DNA of 64,000 nt from the NCBI RefSeq assembly GCF_016919705.1, contig NZ_CP070368.1, forward strand, positions 1,488,001 through 1,552,000, in the 5' to 3' direction. Each line of letters opens with the position of its first letter. Within the stretch, counting starts at the first letter, position 1. Shown here in pieces: positions 34,358 to 43,526 of this stretch. This DNA comes from Paracoccus methylovorus. Lineage in GTDB: Bacteria > Pseudomonadota > Alphaproteobacteria > Rhodobacterales > Rhodobacteraceae. Under the pieces are notes generated by a model that did not search any database, had not been told where the DNA came from, and worked only from the letters and a program-made list of their open reading frames with translations. Made by a program: the position numbers and the translations under genes.

Positions 34358-34858
34358 TCAAGCGCGGTCCGAGCGGCGCACGGCATGCAGCCGGCGGCGG
34401 CCCTCGGCGGTGTCGAGCGGCTCGGCCTCTTCTGGGGCCGGCGGGGCAGCGACGCCCGGCGCGGGGGGGAGGGCTTCGGACGCATCGCCGCCATTTGCCA
34501 CGGGTTCGGGCGGCAAGGGGGCCGAGGGATCGGATACGGGGGCCTTGCGACCGGCTTCGTCCTTGGGATTCAGCGGATCCCATTTCTCGAAACGTTCGGT
34601 CGCGCGCTCCAGCGCATCAAGGCCCAACGCACGCTTGGAAGTCAGCGCGTTCACGTCCTTGAGCGTCTTGGCCGCATCATCAAGTCCCGAGGCCTTCGCC
34701 GCATCCTCCATGGCGCCGCTGAATTCACGCGCCATTGACCGGGCACGCGCAGTGACCCGACCCAGCGTGTGAAACAGCTTGGGCAGGTCCTCGGGGCCGA
34801 TGACGATCAACGCCACGACTCCGATCAGCAGTAGCTCACTCCAGCCGATATCGAACAT
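34358..34858 (-). CDS. tatB: Sec-independent translocase protein TatB
   Basis: A 166-aa protein with one N-terminal membrane helix ([20 protein letters not shown]), the Glu-Pro hinge and amphipathic helix typical of TatB, and then a long Pro/Ala-rich tail. It lies between tatA and tatC in the order tatA-tatB-tatC-DUF815. Confidence 0.93.
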   Translation of the reverse strand: MFDIGWSELLLIGVVALIVIGPEDLPKLFHTLGRVTARARSMAREFSGAMEDAAKASGLDDAAKTLKDVNALTSKRALGLDALERATERFEKWDPLNPKDEAGRKAPVSDPSAPLPPEPVANGGDASEALPPAPGVAAPPAPEEAEPLDTAEGRRRLHAVRRSDRA

Positions 34859-34876
34859 GACCTTGGGGCCGGCGGA

Positions 34877-35203
34877 TCAGAGCTTGGTCGTGTCGGTCGG
34901 CGTCACGTCACGCAGCGCGCCATCGGTCGCGGCGCGGGTGCGCTCGGCTTCCAGCTTGGCACGTTCGGCCGCGATTTCGGCGCGGGCGCGGTCGATATCG
35001 TCAGCGGTGCTCAGCGTCTCAAGTTCCTTGGTCTCGCTGCGGGCGGCGGTGTCGATATCCTCGGCACCCTCCTTTACGCCTTTCTTGAAGGCAGTGATTC
35101 CCTTGCCGACCTCGCCCATCAGGGACGAGACCTTGCCGCGACCGAAAAGAACCAGAACGACGATTGCGATAAGCAATAGCGCCATGGGTGAAGGTGCGTG
35201 CAT
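34877..35203 (-). CDS. tatA: Sec-independent translocase protein TatA
   Basis: A 108-aa TatA that forms the translocation pore. Membrane helix MALLLIAIVVLVLFGRGKVS (FG-R/K hinge), then amphipathic helix LMGEVGKGITAFKKGVKEG. The start at 35203 has GGAGGT at 7 bases; a longer frame upstream lacks this. Confidence 0.93.
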   Translation of the reverse strand: MHAPSPMALLLIAIVVLVLFGRGKVSSLMGEVGKGITAFKKGVKEGAEDIDTAARSETKELETLSTADDIDRARAEIAAERAKLEAERTRAATDGALRDVTPTDTTKL

Positions 35204-35362
35204 CTGTTTACCTCCGTGGCAGGCCCCCCGGGCCTTGCGGTGCATCTATCCGTCCCGATATAGGTCGGGAACGCCACGTTCGAAACCCCCAAACGCGTGA
35301 TTACACCGTTTGACACGCCGCCGCGCTTCCCCGCGCCAGATTTCCACGCAATACTGAAGGCA

Positions 35363-35980
35363 ATGGAAAGCACTCAGATCATCAGCGCCTTCGTCACGCT
35401 GTTCGTCGTGATCGACCCGGTAGGGCTTGTACCGCTGTTCATCGCGCTGACACGCGGCATGTCGCCGCAGCGAACCCGGCGAATCGGCTGGCGGGCACTG
35501 GCCATCGCGGCAGTGCTGATGACCTTGTTCGGCCTTGCAGGCGAGGCAATCCTGACAGGCATCGGCATCTCGCTGTCCGCCTTCCGCGTCGCAGGCGGGC
35601 TGCTTTTGTTCCTGACCGCGCTCGACATGCTCTTCGAACGCCGCACCGAGCGGCGCGAAGGACAGCAGGCGCGCGACGAGGACGACGACCCATCGGTCTT
35701 TCCGCTGGCCACGCCGCTTCTGGCGGGTCCGGGGGCGCTGGCCTCGATGATCCTGCTGGTCGGGCAGGATCCGGGCCCGACCCATACGCTGATGATCCAT
35801 CTGGTCATGCTGACTGTGCTGGGGATCGCGGCCGTGCTTTTCGCCATGGCCCGACCGATCGCCAATCTGCTGGGTCGCACCGGCACCATGGTGGTGACGC
35901 GCCTTTTCGGTATGCTGTTGGCAGCGCTGTCGATCCAGTTCGTCTTCGACGGGCTCAAGGGATCGGGATTGGTTGGATGA
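35363..35980 (+). CDS. MarC-family membrane protein
   Basis: A 205-aa inner-membrane protein with six segments; conserved FVVIDPVGLVPLFIALT and 'FPLATPLLAGPGALASMI' are MarC motifs. The family's transport role is unsettled. The start at MESTQIIS was preferred; the frame upstream to 35297 overlaps the promoter region. It overlaps the protease gene by 4 bases. Confidence 0.88.
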   Translation: MESTQIISAFVTLFVVIDPVGLVPLFIALTRGMSPQRTRRIGWRALAIAAVLMTLFGLAGEAILTGIGISLSAFRVAGGLLLFLTALDMLFERRTERREGQQARDEDDDPSVFPLATPLLAGPGALASMILLVGQDPGPTHTLMIHLVMLTVLGIAAVLFAMARPIANLLGRTGTMVVTRLFGMLLAALSIQFVFDGLKGSGLVG

Positions 35981-36552
35981 GCGAAGAATTCGGACGCGTC
36001 GCCTATCTGGTGCTGCTGCTGATCGCGGTCGGCGGCTTCCTGGTGGTGGAATTTCGGGTGCGACCGGGGCAAACGCTGCGGCAGGCGGCGGCCTGGGGAT
36101 TGATCTTCCTGGGGGCCGTGGCGCTGGCCGGGCTCTGGGACGATATCCGAGGCGCGATCTCGCCCCAGGCGCGCATGCTCGAGGGCGGCCGGATCGAGGT
36201 GCCAATCGGGAATGACGGCCATTACCACCTGACGGCTCAGGTGAACGGGACACCGGTGCGCTTCGTCATCGACACCGGCGCAACCACCATCGCCCTAGGG
36301 CCGCGCGACGCCGCCCGCGTCGGCATCAACCCCGACGAACTCGTCTTTGCCGGTCAGGCTCGCACGGCGAACGGCATCGTTGAAACCGCCACCGTCCTGC
36401 TCGACTCCGTGGTCATCGGCGATATCCGCGACACCCGGGTTCCGGCGGTGGTGCTGCGCGCCGATCTGGACCAGTCGCTGATGGGCATGTCCTACCTGTC
36501 GCGCTTCGCCCGTGTCAGCATCGAGGGCAACCGCCTCATTCTTGAACGCTGA
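35977..36552 (+). CDS. Retropepsin-like aspartic protease, TIGR02281 type
   Basis: A 191-aa protein with two N-terminal membrane helices (~8-25 and ~38-55) and a C-terminal single-lobe aspartic protease domain. The active site is VIDTGATTIALG (~92), followed by 'LLDSVVIGDI' and 'LMGMSYLSRFARVSIEGNRL'. It would work as a dimer, anchored in the membrane with its domain probably in the periplasm. It is translationally coupled to marC. Confidence 0.88.
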   Translation: MSEEFGRVAYLVLLLIAVGGFLVVEFRVRPGQTLRQAAAWGLIFLGAVALAGLWDDIRGAISPQARMLEGGRIEVPIGNDGHYHLTAQVNGTPVRFVIDTGATTIALGPRDAARVGINPDELVFAGQARTANGIVETATVLLDSVVIGDIRDTRVPAVVLRADLDQSLMGMSYLSRFARVSIEGNRLILER

Positions 36553-36557
36553 TTCAT

Positions 36558-36637
36558 TTCTTTCGTGTGGAAATATCCCGGGGGAGCGTGTTGCGCGCCC
36601 CGTCAAGGGGCGCGCAACAGGCGGGGGCAGAGCCCCC
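36558..36637 (+). repeat. Dispersed intergenic element, copy 3 (forward)
   Basis: TTCTTTCGTG, then AAATATCC and CGGGGG, 5 bases after the protease stop. A 13-bp stem TGTTGCGCGCCCC / GGGGCGCGCAACA (36589-36619) is followed by GGGGGC-AGA-GCCCCC (36623-36637). The hairpins may also act as a terminator between the convergent protease and holC genes. Confidence 0.7.
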
Positions 36638-36656
36638 AATACGCGGCCCCGCGCTG

Positions 36657-37106
36657 CTACTGCTTGCGCTCCCAGCGCCCGCCGGCCTCGGACCAGTATT
36701 CCGCCGCCACACCCGCGGCCTTCAACGCGCGCCATTGCATCCGGGCGCGCTCCAGCGCCTCCGGATCATTGCCGTCAAAGACGATGCAGGCACGCTCCAG
36801 CGCCATGCATTCGGCCCCCGAAACCTCGGCGCCTTCCAGCGCGATCAGGCAGCGCGCGGTATTCCCCACCGCCTGTCCCTCGACGGTCAGCAGCACGGGT
36901 TGGCGCGCATCATGCGCGCCCCCGGCCAAACCGTGTGGCAGGAATCCTTCGCCCAGCCAAAGCCGCTCGTCCAAAGCCACTTGCCGCGCCCGGTCCCTGC
37001 CCCGCAGCTCGACCCGCCAACCCGCCTGCAAACTTTTGCCGATCAGCATCGGCAAAAGCTGCACCGGACCTGAACGGGTCAGGTGATAGAACAGGGCCGA
37101 ACCCAT
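36657..37106 (-). CDS. holC: DNA polymerase III chi subunit
   Basis: A 149-aa HolC that links the clamp loader to single-strand DNA-binding protein. 'ALFYHLTRSGPVQLLPMLIG', 'LWLGEGFLPHGLAGG' and 'RARMQWRALKAAGVAAEYWS' fit the family. The start overlaps the pepA stop by one base, the usual pepA-holC pairing in alphaproteobacteria. Confidence 0.93.
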   Translation of the reverse strand: MGSALFYHLTRSGPVQLLPMLIGKSLQAGWRVELRGRDRARQVALDERLWLGEGFLPHGLAGGAHDARQPVLLTVEGQAVGNTARCLIALEGAEVSGAECMALERACIVFDGNDPEALERARMQWRALKAAGVAAEYWSEAGGRWERKQ

Positions 37107-38707
37107 CAGCCCCTCGTCTCGAAACGGTCGCGCACCAGCCGGTCCAGCGTCATCACGCCCCAGCCAGATGCCCCTTTGGGCGCCAGCCGGGTCTCCGAGG
37201 GCGGCAGGGCCACCCCGGCGATATCCAAATGCACCCAAGGCGTGTTGTCACGCACGAACCGCTGCAGGAACTGCGCCGCGGTGATCGAGCCCGCCGCACG
37301 TCCGCCGGTGTTCTTGATATCGGCCAGTCGCGAATCGATCAGCTTGTCGTATCCCGGCCCCAGCGGCAGGCGCCAGGCGCCCTCGCCCTCGGCCTTCGCA
37401 GCATCCAGAACCGCCGTGGCGAAGGCGTCGTCGTTCGAGAACACCCCGGCATTCTCGTGCCCCAGTGCGATAATGACGGCGCCGGTAAGCGTCGCCAGAT
37501 CGACCATGGCCGCGGGCTTGAAGCGGTCCTGCGCATACCAAAGCACATCGGCCAGCACGAGCCGGCCTTCGGCATCGGTGTTGATGACCTCAATCGTGTC
37601 GCCTTTCATCGAGCGCACGATATCGCCGGGCCGCTGCGCCTTGCCGTCGGGCATGTTCTCGACCAGACCGACCAGCCCCACGACATTGGCCCGCGCCCGG
37701 CGCAAAGCCAAAGCACGCATGACACCGGCGACAACGCCCGCGCCGCCCATGTCCATGGTCATTTCCTCCATGCCGGCTGCGGGTTTGATCGAGATGCCGC
37801 CGGTGTCGAAGACGACGCCCTTGCCGATCAGCGCCAGCGGGGCGGCGTCGCCTCCGCCGTTCCAGCGCATGACGACCACCTTGGATGGGCTCTCCGAGCC
37901 CTGCCCCACGGCCAGAAGCGCGCGCATCCCCAGCTTGGCCAGTTCGTCCTGTTCCAGAACCTCGACCTCAAGACCCAGTTCGCGCATGGCCAGCAGGCGG
38001 TCGGCAAAATCGCTGGTGGTCAGCACGTTCGCCGGCTCGTTCACCAGATCGCGGGCAAAGAACACGCCCTCGGCCAGCGCAGCGCCATCCGCCGCCGCAC
38101 GCGCCAGCGTCTCGGGGTTCTGGTGCATGAAGGTCACGCGCCCCCGTGGCGTGGCGCCCGGGGGCGCATCCTGCCCCGCCTCTACAGTGCCGGCCGCATC
38201 CGACAGTCGCGCATCCTCGGGCGCCCCGGTGTGGCTGGTGCTGGCGGCGGGTTCGGTCGGCGCCTCGTTTTCGACGGCCGTGCCGTTTTCGGATTTCTTC
38301 GTCTTATAGGCCGAGAAATCATAGGCCCGCAGCGCCAGCCCAAGCGCGACTTCGGCGGCGCGCGGGTGATTCCCGGCCAATACCAGCGTCTGCGCCTTGC
38401 CCAGCTTCGCACCGATGCTGGCGCCCGCGGTCCGGGCCGCCGTGACATCTGCATCTGCAGGCAGCAGCACCAGTTGCAGCGCCTCGGCCTTCAGCCCGGC
38501 GGGAAAGGCCAGTTCCAGCGCCTTGCCCGGCTTGACCGCCTTCCACGCATCCGAGGCGAGGGCGCGGGTCAGCGCCTCACGCGTCGGACGCGGCAGACCG
38601 GCCGGCAACCGCCCGGCCTTTGGCACCAGGATCGCGACGCGGCCGGGCCTTTCGGCCAGTCCCGCGACATCCGTCGCCGTAAAGGAAATTTCGACTGGAT
38701 GAGTCAT
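37106..38707 (-). CDS. pepA: Leucyl aminopeptidase
   Basis: A 533-aa M17 zinc/manganese aminopeptidase. The C-terminal catalytic domain has 'VGKGVVFDTGGISIKPAAG' type sequence and the signature NTDAEGRLVLAD. A loop between the N-terminal and catalytic domains (~135-185) is unusually acidic and Pro/Thr-rich. The start MTHPVEIS was chosen because the upstream frame crosses toward the divergent lptF promoter. Confidence 0.95.
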   Translation of the reverse strand: MTHPVEISFTATDVAGLAERPGRVAILVPKAGRLPAGLPRPTREALTRALASDAWKAVKPGKALELAFPAGLKAEALQLVLLPADADVTAARTAGASIGAKLGKAQTLVLAGNHPRAAEVALGLALRAYDFSAYKTKKSENGTAVENEAPTEPAASTSHTGAPEDARLSDAAGTVEAGQDAPPGATPRGRVTFMHQNPETLARAAADGAALAEGVFFARDLVNEPANVLTTSDFADRLLAMRELGLEVEVLEQDELAKLGMRALLAVGQGSESPSKVVVMRWNGGGDAAPLALIGKGVVFDTGGISIKPAAGMEEMTMDMGGAGVVAGVMRALALRRARANVVGLVGLVENMPDGKAQRPGDIVRSMKGDTIEVINTDAEGRLVLADVLWYAQDRFKPAAMVDLATLTGAVIIALGHENAGVFSNDDAFATAVLDAAKAEGEGAWRLPLGPGYDKLIDSRLADIKNTGGRAAGSITAAQFLQRFVRDNTPWVHLDIAGVALPPSETRLAPKGASGWGVMTLDRLVRDRFETRG

Positions 38708-38838
38708 GCTCCTGCCCCTTCGCGTTGTCCTGTCATGGCGGAAACTAGTCACGCCCGCGCCGGTTGACCAGAGCCGGGGCTTTCCCAATGCCCGCACAGC
38801 AGCTAATCAGTCGATATCCGAGCCCCGCGAAAGCCCCA

Positions 38839-39999
38839 ATGCCCCGCATCGATCGCTATATCCTGTCGCAGTTCATGACCCTGTTCGGGTTCTTTGCGCT
38901 GGTGCTGGTCTCGGTCTATTGGATCAACCGCGCCGTGTCGCTGTTCGAGCAGCTTATCTCGGACGGGCAGACGGCGCTGGTGGTGCTGGAATTCACTGCG
39001 CTGACGCTGCCCTTGGTGATCTCGGTCGTGCTGCCCATCGCGGCTTTCGCCGCCAGCGCCTATGGCACCAACCGGCTGTCCTCGGAATCCGAACTGGTGG
39101 CGATGCAGGCGACCGGCATGTCGCCTTGGCGGCTGGCGCGGCCGGTGCTGGTCTTTGGCGTGCTGGTGGGACTGATGGTCGCACTGCTGGTTCATGCCGT
39201 CGTGCCCATGGCGCGCGGCCGGCTGGCCGACCGGCAGGCCGAAATCGCCCAGAACGTCACGGCGCAATTCCTGCGCGCGGGTGCGTTCCAGTATCCCGTG
39301 TCCGGCGTGACGCTTTACATCCGCGACATAGCGGCGGACGGGCGGCTGATGGATTTCTTTCTCGAGGATGCCCGCGACCCGGACAACCAAAACATCTATA
39401 CCGCGACCGAGGCGCTGTTGGTCAGGACCGACGAAGGCCCGCGTCTGGTGATGATGCAGGGCATGGTGCAGAACCTGCGCCATTCCGAAGGCCGGCAAAG
39501 CCTGTCGGTGACGCGGTTTTCCGAACTGGCCTATGACCTCGGCACGCTTATCGACGCGGGCGAAAGCCGCAAGCGCGACCTGCGCGCCTATTCGACGTTG
39601 CGCCTGCTGCAACCCGATGCCGAACTGCTGGAGGCGACCGGCGCCACCGCCGACCGCGCCCTGGCCGAGGCGCATGAGCGCTTGGCCAAACCCTTTCAGG
39701 CACCGGTCGCAGCCCTGCTGGGGTTCGGCATGCTGCTTTTGGGCGGGTTCAGCCGTTTTGGCGTCTGGCGGCAGGTGGTCTGGGCCGTGATCGCACTGAT
39801 CGTCGTGCAATTCCTTAGCACCGCGGCCGAGAATCAGGTCGCCAGCAACGCCTCGCGCTGGCCGTTGATCTATGTCTCGCCCATGGTGGGGGCGGCGATC
39901 TGTCTGGCGGTATTGTGGCTGGCCACCAAGCCGCGCGGCCCCCGCAACAAGGCAACCACGGACACGGGGACGGGAACGGCGAAAGGGGGCGCGGCATGA
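38839..39999 (+). CDS. lptF: LPS export permease LptF
   Basis: A 386-aa inner-membrane protein of the LptB2FG transporter. 'IDRYILSQFMTLFGFFALVL' is the N-terminal coupling helix, three further segments follow, and the periplasmic beta-jellyroll spans ~120-270. The C-terminal helices end in a Thr/Gly-rich tail. It starts the operon lptF-lptG-lptD-surA and overlaps lptG by 4 bases. Confidence 0.93.
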   Translation: MPRIDRYILSQFMTLFGFFALVLVSVYWINRAVSLFEQLISDGQTALVVLEFTALTLPLVISVVLPIAAFAASAYGTNRLSSESELVAMQATGMSPWRLARPVLVFGVLVGLMVALLVHAVVPMARGRLADRQAEIAQNVTAQFLRAGAFQYPVSGVTLYIRDIAADGRLMDFFLEDARDPDNQNIYTATEALLVRTDEGPRLVMMQGMVQNLRHSEGRQSLSVTRFSELAYDLGTLIDAGESRKRDLRAYSTLRLLQPDAELLEATGATADRALAEAHERLAKPFQAPVAALLGFGMLLLGGFSRFGVWRQVVWAVIALIVVQFLSTAAENQVASNASRWPLIYVSPMVGAAICLAVLWLATKPRGPRNKATTDTGTGTAKGGAA

Positions 40000-41117
40000 T
40001 CCTTTCCTTTTACGTCGCCCGGCGTTTCCTGCGCATGCTGCTGATGATCGCCGCGATCTTCGGCGCCATCCTGTTCCTGATCGACATTGTCGAGCAGATC
40101 CGACGGTTCTCGGACCAGAACATCGGCCTTACCGGCGCGGCTGCGTTGTCACTGCTGAACATCACCGCAAGCTTTTACTCCATCCTGCCGCTGATTACCG
40201 TGCTGGCGGGAATCGCGCTGTTTCTGAACCTGTCGCGCAGTTCCGAGCTGGTGGCGATCCGCGCCTCGGGACGATCGGGCATCCGGGTGCTTGCCGCCCC
40301 AGCGGTCACGGCGGCGCTGGCCGGCATACTGGCGGTCGCGGTGCTGAACCCGATCGTCGCGGCGACAACGAAACGCTATGACGACGCAGTCGCGCAGATG
40401 AAAACCGGCAGCAGCCAAACCGTCAGTGTCGGCGATGACGCGGTCTGGCTGCGTCAGGCGTTGCCGACACGGGACGAAAACGGTGACGAGACTTCGGGTC
40501 AGGTGGTGATCCGCGCCAATCGCGCCAGCCCCGACGCCACCACGCTTTACGATGCGACCTTCATGGTCTTTTCGCCCGAAACCGGACCAACCCGGCGCAT
40601 CGACGCGGCCCGCGCACGCCTGACCGAAGGCGCGTGGGAGCTGACCGACACCAAGGAATGGCCGCTGACCCAGCCCAACCCCGAGGCGATGGCCCGCACC
40701 GCGCCGCGGCTGGAATTGCCGACCGACCTGACCGCGGCCCGCATCCGCGACAGTTTCGGCCGGCCCGAGGCGATTCCGGTCTGGCAATTGCCCGCCTTTA
40801 TCCAAGGATTGGAGCGCGCGGGTTTTTCCGCCCAGCGGCATAAGGTCTGGTTCCATATGGAACTGGCGCGCCCACTGCTGATGGCGGCCATGATCGCCAT
40901 CGCGGCGGTGTTCACCATGCGCCATATGCGCGGGCGCCGGATGGGGCTGCTGGTGCTGGGTGCGTTCGGCTGTGGCATCGGGCTGTTCTTTTTGCGCAAC
41001 CTTGCGCAGGTGCTGGGCGACAATGGCGGCATCCCGCCGGCTTTGGCCGGTTGGGCGCCGCCCATCGTCGCGCTGCTCTTTGCCCTTGGGGCGCTCTTGC
41101 GGCTGGAGGACGGTTGA
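39996..41117 (+). CDS. lptG: LPS export permease LptG
   Basis: A 373-aa partner of LptF with the same layout: 'ARRFLRMLLMIAAIFGAILF' N-terminal helix, periplasmic domain, and C-terminal segments including FHMELARPLLMAAMIAIAAV and RGRRMGLLVLG. It overlaps lptD by one base. Confidence 0.93.
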   Translation: MILSFYVARRFLRMLLMIAAIFGAILFLIDIVEQIRRFSDQNIGLTGAAALSLLNITASFYSILPLITVLAGIALFLNLSRSSELVAIRASGRSGIRVLAAPAVTAALAGILAVAVLNPIVAATTKRYDDAVAQMKTGSSQTVSVGDDAVWLRQALPTRDENGDETSGQVVIRANRASPDATTLYDATFMVFSPETGPTRRIDAARARLTEGAWELTDTKEWPLTQPNPEAMARTAPRLELPTDLTAARIRDSFGRPEAIPVWQLPAFIQGLERAGFSAQRHKVWFHMELARPLLMAAMIAIAAVFTMRHMRGRRMGLLVLGAFGCGIGLFFLRNLAQVLGDNGGIPPALAGWAPPIVALLFALGALLRLEDG

Positions 41118-43495
41118 TGGCGCGCAGGCACAACAAACGAGCGGCCGCAAAGGCGGCGCGTGCCGCGCTGCTGGCGGCCTTGCTGCCTAGCATGGCACTG
41201 GGTCAAAGCCTGACACCGGACGGCCAGACCCTGCCGGTCTATGACCAGCCCGAAGACGTGGTGCAGGGTCCGGCCGGCCCGGCGCTCGCCCCGACCGAAA
41301 GGCCCGATGGCAATGCCCGTTTTGCCGATGGCACCGAGGCATCGCACGCCCCCAGCCTGGCCAGCCGGCCCGGCGCGGTGCAGATCAACGGCAGCGGCGC
41401 GCCGGCCGAGGGCAGCCCGGCCACGCTTTTGGCCGATCAGGTCACGCTGGGCGGGGATAACCGGCTGGTCGCCTCGGGCGGGGTGGTGATCTGGTATCGC
41501 GGCGCCCGCCTGATCGCCTCGCGCGTGGTTTACGACAACCAGACCGGCGCGGCGGTGATCGAAGGGCCGATCCACCTGACCGAACCCTCGCGCACCGGCA
41601 CCCAAAATGAAACCATCCTGATCGCCGACAGCGCGCAGTTGGACCCGAACATGCAGGACGGCATCCTGCACGGCGCCCGACTGGTGCTGGCACGCGAGAT
41701 GCAGATGGCCGCACGCGAAATGCGCCGCAGCGAAAACGGCGCAGTCACGCGGCTGGACAATGTTGTCGCCTCAAGCTGCCAGATCTGTGCCGAGGACCCG
41801 ATCCCGCTGTGGGAAATCCGCGCCCGCTCGATCACCCATGACGCCCGCACCAACAAGCTGCATTTCGACCGCCCGCAGTTCCGCGCGCTTGGCATGCCCA
41901 TCGCCACCCTGCCCCGACTGACCGCGCCCGATCCCACGGTCGAGCGCATGACGGGCTTTTTGCGTCCGCAGTTCCGCACCACCTCGGGGTTGGGGTTCGG
42001 CATCAAGCTGCCCTATTTCGTGACGCTGGGCGATCATGCCGACATCACGCTGACACCCTATGTCGCCGCCTCGCGCACCCGGACGCTGGAACTGCGCTAT
42101 CGTCAGGCCTTCAGCAACGGCGCGATGGAATGGAATGGCGCGATCAGCCGCGACGATATCGAGCAAGGTCGGACCCGCGGCTATCTGTTCGGCGGCGCGC
42201 GGTTCGAACTGCCGCGCGGCTATATGCTGGGCCTGCAGATCCAGATGGCCAGCAACCGCGCCTATCTGCTGGATTACGATATCTCGCAGGCCGACCGGCT
42301 GTGGAGCGGGCTGACGCTGGACCGCGTGCGTCGGGACCGCATGGTCATGGCGCGGCTTGGCAACTACGAATCCTTGCGTAACGACGAACCCGCAGGGTTT
42401 GCGCCCTCGGTCGTCGCCGATGCGCTGTGGAAGCGGCGCTGGACACCCAACCGGCTTGGCGGAATCGCCAGCATGGAATGGTCGCTGCACGCCCACCGCC
42501 GCTCATCCAGCGAGGATCGGCTGGGCCGGGACATGGCGCGCGGCTCGGTCATGCTGGGCTGGCAGCGCAGCGAGATCCTGCCCGGCGGTTTGGTGGGCGC
42601 CATCGATACGCAGGTGAACGCCGATTTCTATCGCATCAATCAGGACAGCGATTTCGAGGATTGGGTGCTGCGCGCCGATCCGGTGCTGGGGGCCGAACTG
42701 CGCTGGCCGCTGGCCCGCCATTCGGGCGGTGTCACCCATATCATCGAACCGGTGGCGCAGTTGATCTGGTCGCCCAAGCATGACGCGGAGGACGACGTCC
42801 CCAACGAAGACAGCCAGTTGATCGAATTCGACGAGGGCAATCTGTTCGCACTGAACCGTTTTCCCGGCAGGGACGCGCGCGAATCAGGCTTGCGGGCGAA
42901 TCTGGGCATCGGCTGGACACGGATCGATCCGGCTGGCTGGTCCATCGGCCTGACTGCCGGGCGTGTGCTGCGCAGCAATGCCGACCCGGCATTTCAGGAC
43001 AGCGGCCCCTTGGGCGGCAAGCGGTCGGACTGGCTGCTGGCGGCGCATTACTCGGGCGCGAACGGGCTGGCCATCGCCAACCGGGCATTGTTCGACGACA
43101 GTTTCTCGATCAGCCGCAACGAACTGCGGTTGGGCTGGTTCCGCCCGGACCTGCAGGTATCGGCCGGTTATCTATGGCTCGATTCGGACGAAAGCGAGAG
43201 CCGCGAGCAGGATGTCTCGGAACTGACCATGGCGGGGGGGTGGCAGATCGCAAGCGGCTGGTGGGCTACGACCGAAACGCGCTATGATTTCACCGCTGAT
43301 CGCGCGCAAAAGGCGCAGTTGGGGTTGGAGTTCCGCAACGAATGCGTGACCGTGGAAATGTCGATCGAGCGACGCTTTACATCGCTGGGCGAGGTGCGGC
43401 CGGACACCCGCTTCGACCTGGGCATCCGGCTGGGCGGCTTTGGCCAGCAAAAGGCTGGTCCGGGAACGGTGGCGCGCCGCGCCTGCCTGCGCTAA
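41117..43495 (+). CDS. lptD: LPS assembly outer-membrane protein LptD
   Basis: A 792-aa outer-membrane barrel that inserts LPS with LptE. Signal peptide (~1-29, ALLAALLPSMALGQ), then an OstA-like jellyroll (~95-235) with 'GGVVIWYRGARLIASRVVYD', then the barrel. Cys pairs for the disulfides are seen in SSCQICAED and near the C-terminus (NECVTVEMS, ACLR). Good family length. It is translationally coupled to lptG. Confidence 0.94.
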   Translation: MARRHNKRAAAKAARAALLAALLPSMALGQSLTPDGQTLPVYDQPEDVVQGPAGPALAPTERPDGNARFADGTEASHAPSLASRPGAVQINGSGAPAEGSPATLLADQVTLGGDNRLVASGGVVIWYRGARLIASRVVYDNQTGAAVIEGPIHLTEPSRTGTQNETILIADSAQLDPNMQDGILHGARLVLAREMQMAAREMRRSENGAVTRLDNVVASSCQICAEDPIPLWEIRARSITHDARTNKLHFDRPQFRALGMPIATLPRLTAPDPTVERMTGFLRPQFRTTSGLGFGIKLPYFVTLGDHADITLTPYVAASRTRTLELRYRQAFSNGAMEWNGAISRDDIEQGRTRGYLFGGARFELPRGYMLGLQIQMASNRAYLLDYDISQADRLWSGLTLDRVRRDRMVMARLGNYESLRNDEPAGFAPSVVADALWKRRWTPNRLGGIASMEWSLHAHRRSSSEDRLGRDMARGSVMLGWQRSEILPGGLVGAIDTQVNADFYRINQDSDFEDWVLRADPVLGAELRWPLARHSGGVTHIIEPVAQLIWSPKHDAEDDVPNEDSQLIEFDEGNLFALNRFPGRDARESGLRANLGIGWTRIDPAGWSIGLTAGRVLRSNADPAFQDSGPLGGKRSDWLLAAHYSGANGLAIANRALFDDSFSISRNELRLGWFRPDLQVSAGYLWLDSDESESREQDVSELTMAGGWQIASGWWATTETRYDFTADRAQKAQLGLEFRNECVTVEMSIERRFTSLGEVRPDTRFDLGIRLGGFGQQKAGPGTVARRACLR

Positions 43496-43526
43496 TGTCC
43501 GGCAAAACCATGCGGCGAGGGAGCTG

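Noticed and set aside
36512..38767. A 751-codon open frame antisense to holC and pepA
   Set aside because: It covers two well-supported genes and crosses the repeat element; the product is low complexity.
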